Counted from the stretch's first letter, positions 18,892 to 30,784 are shown. The stretch: DNA of 64,000 nucleotides from Brevundimonas naejangsanensis (GCF_003627995.1 NZ_CP032707.1:669501-733500), one strand, 5' to 3'. The notes: a model not told the origin generated them from the letters alone. Numbers and translations: made by a program.

Positions 18892-20136
18892 CTATTTCAG
18901 GCGCGTCGCCAGGGCGTCCGCCACGCGGGCCGCCGTCGCCGCCATGACCCGGGGTTCGTGATAGTTGCCGTTGATCTGCGTCCGATCGATGACATAGGCG
19001 CGGAACGCCGCGAAAAGCTGGCGATCGGCCGGGCGCGGCGCCCGCCAGAAGGCGTCCAGCGGCTTCTGGTCCGTCAGTCCCTCGAAGTCGAAGAAGGCCT
19101 GTCCCAGCACCTTGACCGGCGTGCCGAAGCCCAGGGCCGACAGGGCGGCGCTGGAGTTGTTCACCACCATGCCCTCCGAGGCGCGGCACAGCTGGGCCAG
19201 GTTGCCGCCGTCGATGAAGTCGACCCGGCCCTTCAGTCCGCGCGCTTCGGCCATGCGGCGCGTCTCGCGCGCCAGGTTGACGAGGCCGGGATCGAGCGGG
19301 TGATTCTTGACGACCAGCCGGCTGTCGGGCGGGGCGCCGCGGACAAAGCTGTCCATGACGTGCGCCAGGAAGGACAGGTTGTCGTGTATCTCGGAATAGC
19401 GCAGCAGCTGGGCGTCGCCGTCCCGCTGCAGGCAGGCGATGAAGAAGGGTCCCTTCGCCCGCAGGCGGCCGGCGTCGTTGACGCGGGGCAACCGCATTCC
19501 CAGGCCGAGATAACGCCGCACATGGCCCAGGCACTGACGCCACGGCGAGGCCGTATAATGGTGGCGGTGATGGGGGAACATCAGCCGGCCGAACGGCTGC
19601 ACCGCATGGTAGAGGCTGATGTTGATGACGTGGTGGGGCAGTATCTTGCCCACAGGTCGGGAGACGGGAAGCTCGGGCGGCGGCGGCGGATACCCAGCGG
19701 CGGATCGCGGCAGAGCGCTTGAGCCGTTCACTCCATCGCGCTCGAGGGTGATCCAGTCCGGTCGGAAATAGCCGTTCTCCAGAACCCAGACCCGCGCGCT
19801 GAGGCTGGCCGCCTGTTCGAGAACGCCCTGATTATAGGGGCCGCCCTCGCCGAAAACGATGATGTCGGTGAAATCGGCAGCCAGTTCGGCCAGCCGCTGG
19901 CGCCACCCGGCGGCCTTCTCGCGGAAGGGCACGCCGCCCGAGCGTCTCCAGTTCGCCACGTCGCCGGCGTTGAACAGCATGCGCCGAACCTCGCCGCCAC
20001 GCGTCTCGATGGCGTGCGCCAGCACGCGCCCAAAACGCCCGAAAGGCGCGGACACGATGAGAAAGCGACGGCCGCTCAGATCAGCAAGGGTCTGGAAACC
20101 TGCGTCTGGCTGGTCAGGATCAAAGGGCGCAAGCAA
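18892..20136 (-). CDS. KpsS-like capsular polysaccharide protein (capsule synthesis family)
   Basis: The 414-residue soluble protein resembles the capsule synthesis/export family that includes KpsS, the transferase that builds the Kdo linker on the capsule's lipid anchor. Visible hallmarks are VFGEGGPYNQGVLEQA, VLENGYFRPDWITLERDGVN, DSRLVVKNHPLDPG and VVNNSSAALSALGFGTPVKV. It stands apart from other capsule genes, which begin 5.7 kb away with kpsF at 25827. A KpsC partner is absent from the window. There is no signal peptide or membrane segment, as expected for a cytosolic transferase. Confidence 0.85.
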   Translation of the reverse strand: MLAPFDPDQPDAGFQTLADLSGRRFLIVSAPFGRFGRVLAHAIETRGGEVRRMLFNAGDVANWRRSGGVPFREKAAGWRQRLAELAADFTDIIVFGEGGPYNQGVLEQAASLSARVWVLENGYFRPDWITLERDGVNGSSALPRSAAGYPPPPPELPVSRPVGKILPHHVINISLYHAVQPFGRLMFPHHRHHYTASPWRQCLGHVRRYLGLGMRLPRVNDAGRLRAKGPFFIACLQRDGDAQLLRYSEIHDNLSFLAHVMDSFVRGAPPDSRLVVKNHPLDPGLVNLARETRRMAEARGLKGRVDFIDGGNLAQLCRASEGMVVNNSSAALSALGFGTPVKVLGQAFFDFEGLTDQKPLDAFWRAPRPADRQLFAAFRAYVIDRTQINGNYHEPRVMAATAARVADALATRLK

Positions 20137-20232
20137 ACGCTGTTATCTTTCGGGAGGCAGGCCTTATTAATAGCCGGGCTCGATGCTTGGCAAGGCGAAA
20201 CCGGAGCTATTTACAACCCAAGCGCAAGAATC

Positions 20233-20267
20233 AAGGCCGCCGAACCCATGATGGAGTCGGCGGCCTT
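20233..20267 (-). terminator. Hairpin downstream of the OmpA-family gene
   Basis: AAGGCCGCCGA / TCGGCGGCCTT forms an 11-bp stem with a 13-base loop in the 185-base gap between the OmpA gene and kpsS. A second, overlapping pairing ATCAAGGC / GCCTTGAT is possible. The tail is weakly T-rich, so termination strength is uncertain. Confidence 0.5.
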
Positions 20268-20321
20268 TCGCCTTGATCGACTTTCAGGTCTCGGGGGCCG
20301 ATCACGACCGGCCCCTTGATC

Positions 20322-21475
<1,154 letters not shown>

Positions 21476-21681
21476 GGTGTCCTCACTCTCCTTGTTGATC
21501 CGAAAGCCTCGCGCTGCCGCGAAGACGCTCGTTGGGCCGAACGGCGTTGCAGCGCTGCGGTTCCCCTGGATTGTGCGTCGAATGTGGCGACTGTGGCGCC
21601 GTTTCAACACATGCGCTGCCGCCCCTTCGGCAATCGGAGGGGCGCGGACGCCCTCGGAAGGTCCCCCCGGCGTGCGTCGAA

Positions 21682-23073
21682 TCAGGCGTCGCCCGAGGCC
21701 GCCGCAGCCATCAAAGCCCGCACATAGTCGTCGCGCCAATGGGCGACGTCGGTGTCGCGGACGACCTGCATCAGGGCCTTCCATTTTCGGATGCGCTCTT
21801 CTCGCGGCATGGTCAGCGCCTTCTTGATCGCTTCGGACAGCTCCTCGCGGCTGAACGGGTTCACCAGCAGGGCCTCGCCCATCTGTTCGGCCGCCCCGGC
21901 GAAGCGCGACAGGATCAGCACCCCCGGGTCCTCGGGGTTCTGGGCGGCGACATATTCCTTGGCCACCAGGTTCATGCCGTCGCGCAGGGGCGTCACCAGC
22001 CCCACCTTGGCCGCGCGGTAGATGCCCGCCAGCTGATCCCGGCGGAAGGTGCGGTTCAGATAGCGGATCGGCTGCCAGTCCATGTCGGCGTAGGCGCCGT
22101 TGATGCGCCCGGCCAGGGCCTCGAGCCGCACCCGCATGTCCTGATAGGTGTCCACCTCGTCGCGCGAGATGGGCGTGACCTGGAGCAGGAAGACCTCGCC
22201 GCGCAGGTCGGGGTTGTCCTCTAGGAACTGCTCATAGCCGAGCAGGCGCTGCTCCAGCCCCTTGGAGTAGTCGAGCCGGTCGACGCCGACGATCATGGAG
22301 CGGAAGGCCGCCGAGGCGGCCATCCGGTCGTAGGTCCGCCGTCCCAGAACCGAGTTTCGCGCCGCCAGGAAACCCTCCACGTCGATGCCGATGGGAAAGA
22401 CCCCGGCGCGGACGCTGCGGCCGAAAGCCTCGACCCGACCGCCGCCCAGGATACGGCCCCGCGCCTCGACCTCGACGTAGCGCTCGAACAACCCCAGCCA
22501 CTCCCTCGTCTGAAACCCCAGCAGGTCGAAGTCGAACATCGACTCCACCAGGCGGCGATGGTGCGGCAGGGTCACCAGCAGCTGTCGCGCCGGCCAGGGG
22601 ATGTGCAGGAAGAAGCCGATGCGGTTCCTCACGCCCAGCCGCCTCAGGTCCCGGGCCATGGGGATCATGTGGTAGTCGTGGATCCAGATGACGTCGTCGG
22701 GTCGCAACAGGGGCTGCAGCACCTCGGCGAAGCGGCGGTTGGTCCGCTCATAGCCCTCGCCGTAGGAACGCTCATAGGCGGTCAGGTCGACCCGGTGATG
22801 AAACAGGGGCCACAGGGTCTTGTTGGCGTAGCCGTTGTAGTATTCGTCGACGTCCTGGGGCTCCAGGTCGACGGTGGCCACCGTGACCCCGGCGCGGTCC
22901 TCGATGTTCAGCTCGCCTGTGAACCGCTCGACCGTCTCGCCGGACCAACCGAACCACAGGCCCTCATATTTTCTCAGGGCCGCCGACAGGGCCATGGCCA
23001 GGCCGCCGGTCGAACCCGCCGCCGGATCGCGGGGCGCCGAGACCCGGTTGGAGACGACGATCAAGCGAGTCAT
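21682..23073 (-). CDS. otsA: Trehalose-6-phosphate synthase OtsA (GT20)
   Basis: This 463-residue enzyme transfers glucose from UDP-glucose to glucose-6-phosphate. It starts MTRLIVVSNRVSAPRDP and shows GSTGGLAMALSAAL, WIHDYHMIPMARDLR, GVDRLDYSKGLEQRL and RDGMNLVAKEYVAAQ, the donor-binding signatures of GT20. Length is normal. It is the third gene of otsB-GH15-otsA, starting 10 bases after the GH15 stop. Together with OtsB it makes trehalose, a stress protectant. Confidence 0.96.
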   Translation of the reverse strand: MTRLIVVSNRVSAPRDPAAGSTGGLAMALSAALRKYEGLWFGWSGETVERFTGELNIEDRAGVTVATVDLEPQDVDEYYNGYANKTLWPLFHHRVDLTAYERSYGEGYERTNRRFAEVLQPLLRPDDVIWIHDYHMIPMARDLRRLGVRNRIGFFLHIPWPARQLLVTLPHHRRLVESMFDFDLLGFQTREWLGLFERYVEVEARGRILGGGRVEAFGRSVRAGVFPIGIDVEGFLAARNSVLGRRTYDRMAASAAFRSMIVGVDRLDYSKGLEQRLLGYEQFLEDNPDLRGEVFLLQVTPISRDEVDTYQDMRVRLEALAGRINGAYADMDWQPIRYLNRTFRRDQLAGIYRAAKVGLVTPLRDGMNLVAKEYVAAQNPEDPGVLILSRFAGAAEQMGEALLVNPFSREELSEAIKKALTMPREERIRKWKALMQVVRDTDVAHWRDDYVRALMAAAASGDA

Positions 23074-23083
23074 GGCAGCCGGC

Positions 23084-24868
23084 TCATCGCGCGTCCTGCC
23101 ACGACCGGCTGAGCAGGACAGCGCAGTTGATGATGCCGACCAGGGAATAGGTCTGCGGATAGTTGCCCCACAGTTCGCCGTCCTGGATGGCGATGTCCTC
23201 GCTCAGCAGGCCCGCGTGCGTGCGCCGGCTCAGCATCTCGTCGAAGATGGCGCGCGCCTCTTCGGTGCGGCCGTTCAGATGCAGGGCCTCGATGTACCAG
23301 AAGGTGCAGAAGTTGAAGGCCGTCTCCGGCTCGCCGAAGTCGTCGGGATGGATGTAGCGGAACAGATAGGCCCCCCGTTTCAGGTCCCGCTCGATGGCCT
23401 CGAAGGTGCGCACCTGGCGCGGGTCGCGCGCATCGAGGAAGCCCAGATCGGTCATCTGCAGCAGGGCGGCGTCCAGCTCGGTCCCGCCGAAGCTGGCGGC
23501 GAAGCGGCCCTCGTCGGGCAGATAGGCCTCGGCCTCAATGCGCTCGCGGATGATGCGCGCCCGCTCGCGCCACAGCTCTTCGCGGTCGCTCAGGCCCAGG
23601 TGATGCGCCGCCTTGGCCAGGCGGTCGCACGCGGCCCAGCACATGACCGAGGAATAGGTGTGCACCCGGGCGATGGTGCGGAACTCCCACAGCCCGGCGT
23701 CGACCCGATCGTGCATGGCGAAGGCGCGCTCGCCCACCCACTCCAGGGCGCGGAAGTCCTCGATGGTGCCGGGGCGCAGCAGGCGATGGTCGAAGAAGGC
23801 CTGGACCAGGGGCAGGACGATCTGGCCATAGACGTCGTGCTGCAGGTGTTCGTGCGCCTGATTGCCGACGCGCACCGGCTTCATGCCGCGATAGCCCTCG
23901 ACGCTGTCGACGATGCGCTCGACGATGGCGGGCTCCAGCCCCACGCCATAGACCGGCTGCACATGGCCGCCCGCCGAGGCGTCGACCAGGTTGCGCAGAT
24001 AGCCGAGATAGCTCTCCAGGATGTCCACCGCGCCGAGCCGGTTCAGCGCCCGCACCGTGTAGTAGGCGTCGCGGATCCAGCAGTAGCGATAGTCCCAGTT
24101 GCGCCCGCTTTCCGGGAACTCGGGCACCGAAGTGGTCATGGCCGCCACGATGGCGCCCGTCTCCTCATAGACGCACAGCCGCAGGGCGATGGCCGCGCGG
24201 ATCACCGCCTCCTGCCACTCCAGCGGCAGATAGAGGGTGCGGGTCCAGTGCTTCCAGTGGGCGACGGTCAGGTCCAGGGCGGCGTTGACGCCCGCCACCA
24301 CCGACTGGTCGTAGCCCTCGTCCGGCCCCAGGAAGAAGGCCAGTTCCTCCTCCAGGCGGAAGGTGCGCTCGTTGAGCACATGGCTGACCGGGCAGTTGGT
24401 GGTCAGGCGCAGGGTCACGTCGCTGCACATATAGCGGATGTGGTTCGAGCCCGAGGTGCGCTCGGCCAGCCGCGCGCCCCAGTCGGCGGCGGGGCGCAGA
24501 CGCACGGTGATGCGCGGCGTCCCCGTCAGAGGGCGCACCACCCGGCCGAAGGCGATCGGGCGATAGATGCGCGAATGCTTCAGATGGCGCGGACAGAAGT
24601 CGATGATCTCGACCGAGGCGCCGTTCTCGGCCGTCAGCACGGTGCGCAGCACGGCGGTGTTGCGCACATAGGCCTGCTCGGTCGTCTTCAGCCCCTCCAG
24701 CTCGATCGACCAGAAGCCGTGTTCGGGGGCCTCGCCGTCCATCAGCGCCGAAAAGACGGGGTCGTCGTCGATGCGCGGGGCGCAGGCCCAGACGAACCGT
24801 CCCTGCCGGTCGATCAGGGCGCTGACCGAACAGTTGCCGATGGGCGCCAGGTCCAGGCTGGGCGTCAT
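23084..24868 (-). CDS. Glycoside hydrolase family 15 protein (glucoamylase/trehalase-like)
   Basis: The 594-residue protein has the GH15 alpha/alpha-barrel pattern: NRTF-like strand start ALIDRQGRFVWACAPRIDD, then SGRNWDYRYCWIRDAYYTV (first catalytic region), SAGGHVQPVYGV, and CTFWYIEALHLNGRTEEA near the end. In actinobacteria and some proteobacteria such proteins are trehalases or act on related alpha-glucosides. Its place between otsB and otsA, overlapping otsB by 4 bases, ties it to trehalose turnover. The start at 24868 (MTPSLDLAPIGN) matches the family; the open frame extends to 24916 only through Gly/Arg codons. Confidence 0.92.
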   Translation of the reverse strand: MTPSLDLAPIGNCSVSALIDRQGRFVWACAPRIDDDPVFSALMDGEAPEHGFWSIELEGLKTTEQAYVRNTAVLRTVLTAENGASVEIIDFCPRHLKHSRIYRPIAFGRVVRPLTGTPRITVRLRPAADWGARLAERTSGSNHIRYMCSDVTLRLTTNCPVSHVLNERTFRLEEELAFFLGPDEGYDQSVVAGVNAALDLTVAHWKHWTRTLYLPLEWQEAVIRAAIALRLCVYEETGAIVAAMTTSVPEFPESGRNWDYRYCWIRDAYYTVRALNRLGAVDILESYLGYLRNLVDASAGGHVQPVYGVGLEPAIVERIVDSVEGYRGMKPVRVGNQAHEHLQHDVYGQIVLPLVQAFFDHRLLRPGTIEDFRALEWVGERAFAMHDRVDAGLWEFRTIARVHTYSSVMCWAACDRLAKAAHHLGLSDREELWRERARIIRERIEAEAYLPDEGRFAASFGGTELDAALLQMTDLGFLDARDPRQVRTFEAIERDLKRGAYLFRYIHPDDFGEPETAFNFCTFWYIEALHLNGRTEEARAIFDEMLSRRTHAGLLSEDIAIQDGELWGNYPQTYSLVGIINCAVLLSRSWQDAR

Positions 24869-25647
24869 GCGCGCGTCTCCTCGTCCGTCGCGGCCGCAGC
24901 CAGGCCGCCGAGCCAATCGAGCACCGCCCCGACCCCCTCGAGCCGATAGCGGGCCGCCGTGGGCCGCTCCGGTCCGACCAGAACGCCGAACCCGCCCAGG
25001 GCCGCGGCCGCCAGGAACCCGGCCTCGTCGGTCAGGTCGTCGCCGACCATGACGGGCGTGGCGCCGGCGAAGGGCGGTTCGGCCATGAAGGCGGCGACGG
25101 CCGTGCCCTTGTCCGCGCCAGGCGTCTTGAGCTCCAGCACCATGGCGCCGGGCTGGAGCGCCAGTCCGGTTTCGTTGGCCAGGGCGGTCGCCATGGCCAG
25201 GGCGGCCTCGGCATGGTCCGGCGCCTGGCGAAAATGCAGGCCTGCGGACAGGCCCTTGTCCTCGACGATCACGCCGGGCCGGGCGTCGGCGAAGGCGGCG
25301 AAGGCGGCCAGGGCGGCGCGCACCGACGGCGCGGGCTTGCGCGCGGTCAGGGCGCCGTCGGCCCGGCGCCGCTCCAGACCATGCACGCCCGAGGCGGCGC
25401 GCGCCGCGCCGCCGACGATGCGGTCGATCTCGGCCAGGGTGCGGCCGCTGACCACGGCCACCCGGCCGTCCAGGGCCCTGGTCACCCGTTCGATCGTCGC
25501 GGTGCGGCGGGGTTCCGGGACGACCGCGTCCGGGGTCGGCGCCAGCGGCGCCAGGACGCCGTCTAGGTCAAGGAAAAGGGCCGCGCCGGTCAGACGGGCC
25601 GGCGGCGCGGGCAGTCGAGGGCTCGAAAGCCCCGGTTCAGATGACAT
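24865..25647 (-). CDS. otsB: Trehalose-6-phosphate phosphatase OtsB
   Basis: HAD-superfamily phosphatase of about 260 residues that dephosphorylates trehalose-6-phosphate. Motif I is ALFLDLDGVLAPL with the nucleophilic Asp; motif II is VAVVSGRTL; motif III/IV reads KGTAVAAFM and PVMVGDDLTDEAGF. The trehalose-phosphatase region GVHGLERRRADG is present. Start chosen at MSSEPGLSSP (25647); upstream codons to 25689 are possible. First gene of the otsB-GH15-otsA operon, divergent from kpsF across 179 bases. Confidence 0.94.
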   Translation of the reverse strand: MSSEPGLSSPRLPAPPARLTGAALFLDLDGVLAPLAPTPDAVVPEPRRTATIERVTRALDGRVAVVSGRTLAEIDRIVGGAARAASGVHGLERRRADGALTARKPAPSVRAALAAFAAFADARPGVIVEDKGLSAGLHFRQAPDHAEAALAMATALANETGLALQPGAMVLELKTPGADKGTAVAAFMAEPPFAGATPVMVGDDLTDEAGFLAAAALGGFGVLVGPERPTAARYRLEGVGAVLDWLGGLAAAATDEETRA

Positions 25648-25826
25648 CCGTCTCAAGGTTCTATTTTCTGTCCCCAGGACGTATTGCAACGCACGGCGGC
25701 CGCAATGGTTGTCATTTCCTTCGGCGTTTCCCCACCCGTCTCGCCATTGTGCCGATCCCCCGAATGGGGCATTTCCCTGTGCGCTACCAAGAGCCGCAGA
25801 AGCGACCCCGGCGCCTAGGAGCCGTC

Positions 25827-26822
25827 ATGACCGCAAATTCCGTTTCCTCTTCTCCCGAGCAACTCGCCGCCATGTCCGATCGGGCGCGCGAGGTCGTGCG
25901 CCTGAACATAGAGGCGCTGCAGGCCCTGGAGCGGTCTCTGGACACCTCGATCGCGCGCGCCGCCGACGTCATCCTGTCGCGGCCGGGCTATGTAGTGGTG
26001 ACCGGCATGGGCAAGTCGGGACACATCGGCGGCAAGATCGCCGCCACCCTGGCCTCCACCGGGACCAACTCCTTCTTCGTCCACCCGGCCGAGATGAGCC
26101 ACGGCGACCTGGGCATGCTGCGCCCGGACACCACCTTGCTGGCCATCTCCAATTCGGGCGAGAGCCGCGAACTGCGCGACCCACTGATCTTCTGCGCCCG
26201 CAACGACATTCCGGTCATCGGCCTCACCCAGCGGCCGCAGAGCTTCCTGGGCCGCCACTCCGACGTCTGCCTGACCATGCCCAAGGTGGCCGAGGCCTGC
26301 CCCAACGGCCTGGCCCCCACGACCTCGACCCTGATGACCCTGGCCATCGGCGACGCCCTGGCCATGGTGCTGATGGACCGGCGCGGCTTCACGCGCGAGG
26401 ATTTCGGCCTGCACCATCCCGGCGGCGCCCTGGGCATGAGCCTGCAGACCGTGCGCGAATGGATGGGCGACAACGCCGCCGCCCCCGCCGGCGTGCCGCT
26501 GGACGCCGACTTCAGCGCCGTGGTCTCGGCCATCACCGAGGGCCGCAAGGGGGCGGTCGCGGTCCTGGCGCCCGACGGGACCCTGGCGGGCATGATCACC
26601 GACGGCGACATCCGCCGCGCCTTCGCCCACGACATCTCGGCCCTGCGCGCCGAGGACATCATGAGCCGCAGCCCGATCACCGTCGATCCCGAGGCCCGCA
26701 TGAGCGACGTGGTCGACCTGCTGAGCGCCAACAAGATCAGCAATCTGTTCGTCGTCGACGATCGCCGTCCGGTCGCCATCATCCACATCGCCGAGTTGAT
26801 GCAGGCGGGCTACGTGTCCTGA
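25827..26822 (+). CDS. kpsF: Arabinose-5-phosphate isomerase KpsF/KdsD
   Basis: The 331-residue protein has an N-terminal SIS sugar-isomerase domain (VVTGMGKSGHIGGKIAATLA, HPAEMSHGDLGM, ISNSGESRELRD, APTTSTLMTLAIGDALA). Two CBS domains follow from about residue 205 (MITDGDIRRAF, ISNLFVVDD). It converts ribulose-5-phosphate to arabinose-5-phosphate, first step to Kdo for LPS and capsule. TAGGAG lies 6 bases before the ATG. The next gene starts inside its stop (TGATG). Location with a glycosyltransferase and a Wza-like exporter supports the capsule paralogue. Confidence 0.94.
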   Translation: MTANSVSSSPEQLAAMSDRAREVVRLNIEALQALERSLDTSIARAADVILSRPGYVVVTGMGKSGHIGGKIAATLASTGTNSFFVHPAEMSHGDLGMLRPDTTLLAISNSGESRELRDPLIFCARNDIPVIGLTQRPQSFLGRHSDVCLTMPKVAEACPNGLAPTTSTLMTLAIGDALAMVLMDRRGFTREDFGLHHPGGALGMSLQTVREWMGDNAAAPAGVPLDADFSAVVSAITEGRKGAVAVLAPDGTLAGMITDGDIRRAFAHDISALRAEDIMSRSPITVDPEARMSDVVDLLSANKISNLFVVDDRRPVAIIHIAELMQAGYVS

Positions 26823-28102
26823 TGCCTGAGGACATCCTGTTCGACGCCAGCCGGCTGCTCAGCCGCGCCGAGCGCAGCGCGCCGACCGGGGTGGACCGGG
26901 TCTGCCTGGCCTATGCGGAATGGCTGATCCGGCACCCCGTCTATCGGATGACGCCGGTCCGGGCGCGCCATGATCGGCTGGCGCGCGTCGACAACGACTG
27001 GTTCCGCGACCGGATCGCCGAACTGCGGGCGCGCTGGAGCGGCCCGGGCGCCGTCAGCGAACTGGGGCCTGACGCCCAGCGCCTGTTCGACGCCCTGCGC
27101 TCGCCCGACAACACGGTCTCGGTCATCGGCCACGCGCCCGACCCTGAAGCGCCGCCCAAAGGCATTCAACGACGCGTCTGGAAGCAGTATTTCCGCACCG
27201 GCAAGATCAAGGCGCCGCCCTCGGCCCGCGCCTATCTGAATGTCGGCCACACCAGCCTCAACACGCCCGACATCCTGACCTCCCTGGATGCGTGGAACAT
27301 CGAGCGGGTGGTGATGATCCACGACCTGATCCCGATCACCCATCCCGAATTCTGCCGCCCCGGCGACCGGGCCAAGCACGAGCGCCGTGTCGTCAATGTG
27401 CTGCGCCACGCCTCGCGCATCATCGTCAACTCCCAGCATACCGCCGACGAACTGCACGCCTTCGCCGATCGTTCGGCCCTGCCGACCCCGCCGGTGGACG
27501 TCGCCCACCTGGGCCTGGAGCCGAGCCTGAACGGGACGCTCGCCGTCGGCGCGGCCCACCCCTACTTCATCCACGTCGGCACCATCGAAGCGCGCAAGAA
27601 CCTGGCCTTCCTGCTGACCGTCTGGCGCCGCTTGCAGGAAAAGATGGGCGCCGAGGCTCCCCGCCTGGTCCTGGTCGGCCGCTACGGCTGGGAGAATGAG
27701 GCGGTGCTGGACCTGCTTCAGCGCTCGCCGAATCTGCAGGGGCTCGTCCATCAGGCCGAGGACCTGCCCGACTGCGCCTTGTCGGCCCTCATGCGCGGCG
27801 CCCGCGCCGTGGTGGCCCCCTCGGCGACTGAGGGCTTCGACCTGCCCGCCGTCGAGGCCAGCGCCATGGGCCTGCCCCTGATCGCCTCGGACATCGCCGC
27901 CCACCGCGAACTGGTGCCCCACGCCCGCCTGATCGATCCGCTGGACGGCCTGGGTTGGCTGGCCGCCATCGAGGACTGGACCCGCCGGGCGCCGGTCGCC
28001 CCGCCCTATTCCGCCCCGACCTGGGACCGGCATTTCGAGGTGATCGAGCAGCAGGTGCTGCCGCCCTCTGGCGACGCCGCCGCCCTGCGGGTAAGTATCT
28101 GA
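26822..28102 (+). CDS. GT4-family glycosyltransferase of the capsule cluster
   Basis: A 426-residue protein beginning MPEDILFDASRLLSRAERS, the N-terminus of a group of bacterial GT4 enzymes that read 'FD.SRL......GI/VDRV'. The acceptor domain includes VVMIHDLIPITHPEF and SRIIVNSQHTADEL. The donor domain has PYFIHVGTIEARKNLAFLL, LVLVGRYGWENE and PSATEGFDLPAVEASAMGLP with the E-x7-E pair. The start overlaps kpsF by one base, so the pair is co-translated. It probably adds a sugar to the capsule or its linker; substrate unknown. Confidence 0.88.
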   Translation: MPEDILFDASRLLSRAERSAPTGVDRVCLAYAEWLIRHPVYRMTPVRARHDRLARVDNDWFRDRIAELRARWSGPGAVSELGPDAQRLFDALRSPDNTVSVIGHAPDPEAPPKGIQRRVWKQYFRTGKIKAPPSARAYLNVGHTSLNTPDILTSLDAWNIERVVMIHDLIPITHPEFCRPGDRAKHERRVVNVLRHASRIIVNSQHTADELHAFADRSALPTPPVDVAHLGLEPSLNGTLAVGAAHPYFIHVGTIEARKNLAFLLTVWRRLQEKMGAEAPRLVLVGRYGWENEAVLDLLQRSPNLQGLVHQAEDLPDCALSALMRGARAVVAPSATEGFDLPAVEASAMGLPLIASDIAAHRELVPHARLIDPLDGLGWLAAIEDWTRRAPVAPPYSAPTWDRHFEVIEQQVLPPSGDAAALRVSI

Positions 28103-28122
28103 TCAAACTGCACAGAGTCGCC

Positions 28123-29262
28123 ATGACCAGAACCGCCGCCAGCCTGATCATCGTCGCCCTGCTTGCCGGGTGCTCCACCCTGCCGCGCGACGGACCGTCG
28201 GGCCTGAGCGTGGCCCAGGGCGCCTCCTCGCCCGAGCGCGAAGGCGACTATGCGATCGTCCCGCTCGATTTCGAGCTGAGCGAACGGCTGAAGGCGGCCC
28301 CGCCGCGGTCCTTCTCGAGCCTGGCCCTGGCCTCCAGCGAAGCCCCGACCGATGTCATCGGCGTGGGCGACACCCTGGTCGTCAGCATCTTCGAGCCCGG
28401 CGGCGGCCTGTTCGGCGGCGCCAGCGCCACGGCGGCCGGCAACCAGACTCTTCCGCCCCTGGTCGTGAACCGCAACGGCGCCGTCCCCCTGCCCTTCGCC
28501 GGCGAGGTCCAGGTCCAGGGCCTGACCCCGAGCCAGGCCTCGGCCGCCGTGCGCCGCGCCCTGGTCGGCAAGGCGGTCAATCCGCAGGTGATCGTCACCA
28601 TCTCCGGCAACGCCTCCAACGCCGTCACCGTTCTGGGCGAGGTGCGCAGCCCCGGCCGCCAGCCCCTGTCGGCCAATCACGACCGCATCCTGGACGTCAT
28701 CGCCGCCGCCGGCGGCTCGTCACGGTCGATCCACGACGTCGACGTGCGCATCCAGCGCGATGGCCGCACCTATGCGGCGCCGATGGCGATCGTCACGACC
28801 GAGTTCAACGAGAACGTGCGCCTGCAGCGCGGCGACCAGATCAACCTGGTGTACAAGCCGCGTCGCTTCAGCTCCTTCGGCGCTTTCAACGCCGTGGCGC
28901 GCAGCGAACTTCCGCCCGGCCCGCTGACCCTGGCCGAGGCGCTGGGCGGCGTCGGCGGCCTGGACGCCAACCAGGCCAACGCCCGATCGGTCCTGGTCTT
29001 CCGCTTCGAGCGGCCCGAGGTGGCCCAGGCCCTGGGCATCCAGCAGCCGGCGACCTCGCGCGGGGTGCCGGTCGTCTATCGCCTGAATCTGAACGAGGGC
29101 GAGGGCTTCTTCATCGCCAGCAATTTCCAGATCGAGCCGGACGACATTATCTACGCCCCGCGCGCCGGGGCCGCCGAGATGCGCAAATTCTTCGAGGTCG
29201 TGCAGAGCATCACCCGCGTGGTCTATGACGTCTCGGTCACCAGCACCCTGACGCTCAACTAG
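28123..29262 (+). CDS. Wza/KpsD-like polysaccharide export lipoprotein
   Basis: The 379-residue product has lipobox LLAGC (Cys17). It has a Poly_export domain (VIGVGDTLVVSIFEPGGG, VVNRNGAVPLPFAGEVQVQG, NPQVIVTISG) and two SLBB-like domains (VLGEVRSPGRQPLSANH, then GPLTLAEALGGVGGLDANQA). Such proteins form the outer-membrane channel for capsule or exopolysaccharide. The C-terminus ITRVVYDVSVTSTLTLN is the short amphipathic end typical of the family. Genes kpsF, GT4 and this one run in one direction with gaps of 0 and 20 bases. Confidence 0.92.
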   Translation: MTRTAASLIIVALLAGCSTLPRDGPSGLSVAQGASSPEREGDYAIVPLDFELSERLKAAPPRSFSSLALASSEAPTDVIGVGDTLVVSIFEPGGGLFGGASATAAGNQTLPPLVVNRNGAVPLPFAGEVQVQGLTPSQASAAVRRALVGKAVNPQVIVTISGNASNAVTVLGEVRSPGRQPLSANHDRILDVIAAAGGSSRSIHDVDVRIQRDGRTYAAPMAIVTTEFNENVRLQRGDQINLVYKPRRFSSFGAFNAVARSELPPGPLTLAEALGGVGGLDANQANARSVLVFRFERPEVAQALGIQQPATSRGVPVVYRLNLNEGEGFFIASNFQIEPDDIIYAPRAGAAEMRKFFEVVQSITRVVYDVSVTSTLTLN

Positions 29263-29267
29263 GCCTG

Positions 29268-29788
29268 ATGCTGGGCCGCTTCGGACGCCGTCGCGACGAT
29301 CACGCCAGTCGCGCAGCCGCGCCCGAGCGCCCCGGCCGTTCCCCCGACGAGGGCGTGGACAGCCTGCTCGTCGAGATTGCAGCCATGGAGGCGGCCGCGG
29401 CCGGGGTCTATGGCCGCCACGGCCTGCCCGATCAGCCGGGCCAATATCGTCAACGAGGCCGCGAAGGCGCGTGGGAAAAGGTAGCCGACGACCTCACGCC
29501 AGCCGAAAAATGGGCGATGATCGAAGCGGCGCCGCCGAAAGAAGGCTGGCGTTTCGCCTCGCTGGAGCATCTGGGCGCCCGCTCCCGGATTGCCGAGGTG
29601 CGGCAGGCCGCCGCCCTCCTGACCGCCTGCCGGGGCCTGCGCGCGCGGCTCACGGAGGAGGCGCCCATTTCGCCGCAAGACCTCGCCGACGCCATCCGCC
29701 TCGGCGCTTCCTGGCGCCGCCTGTCGAATCCCGGCGCTCCCCTGGACGCCGCCGGCCCGCTCCTCTTCCTGCCGCCCGAGGGCGACGA

Positions 29789-29792
<4 letters not shown>
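29268..29792 (+). CDS. Unknown protein at the end of the capsule cluster
   Basis: A 174-residue, mostly helical, charged protein without signal peptide. The start lies 5 bases after the exporter stop and the two probably share a transcript. The last codon overlaps the convergent LLM oxidoreductase by 4 bases. Notable segments are [35 protein letters not shown] and [21 protein letters not shown] recognise no family. A cytosolic role in capsule assembly is inferred from position alone. Confidence 0.65.

Positions 29793-30784
<992 letters not shown>

Noticed and set aside
24959..26821. N-terminal extension of the capsule GT4 frame
   Set aside because: The first 621 codons run antisense through otsB and out of frame through kpsF; the true start is 26822.
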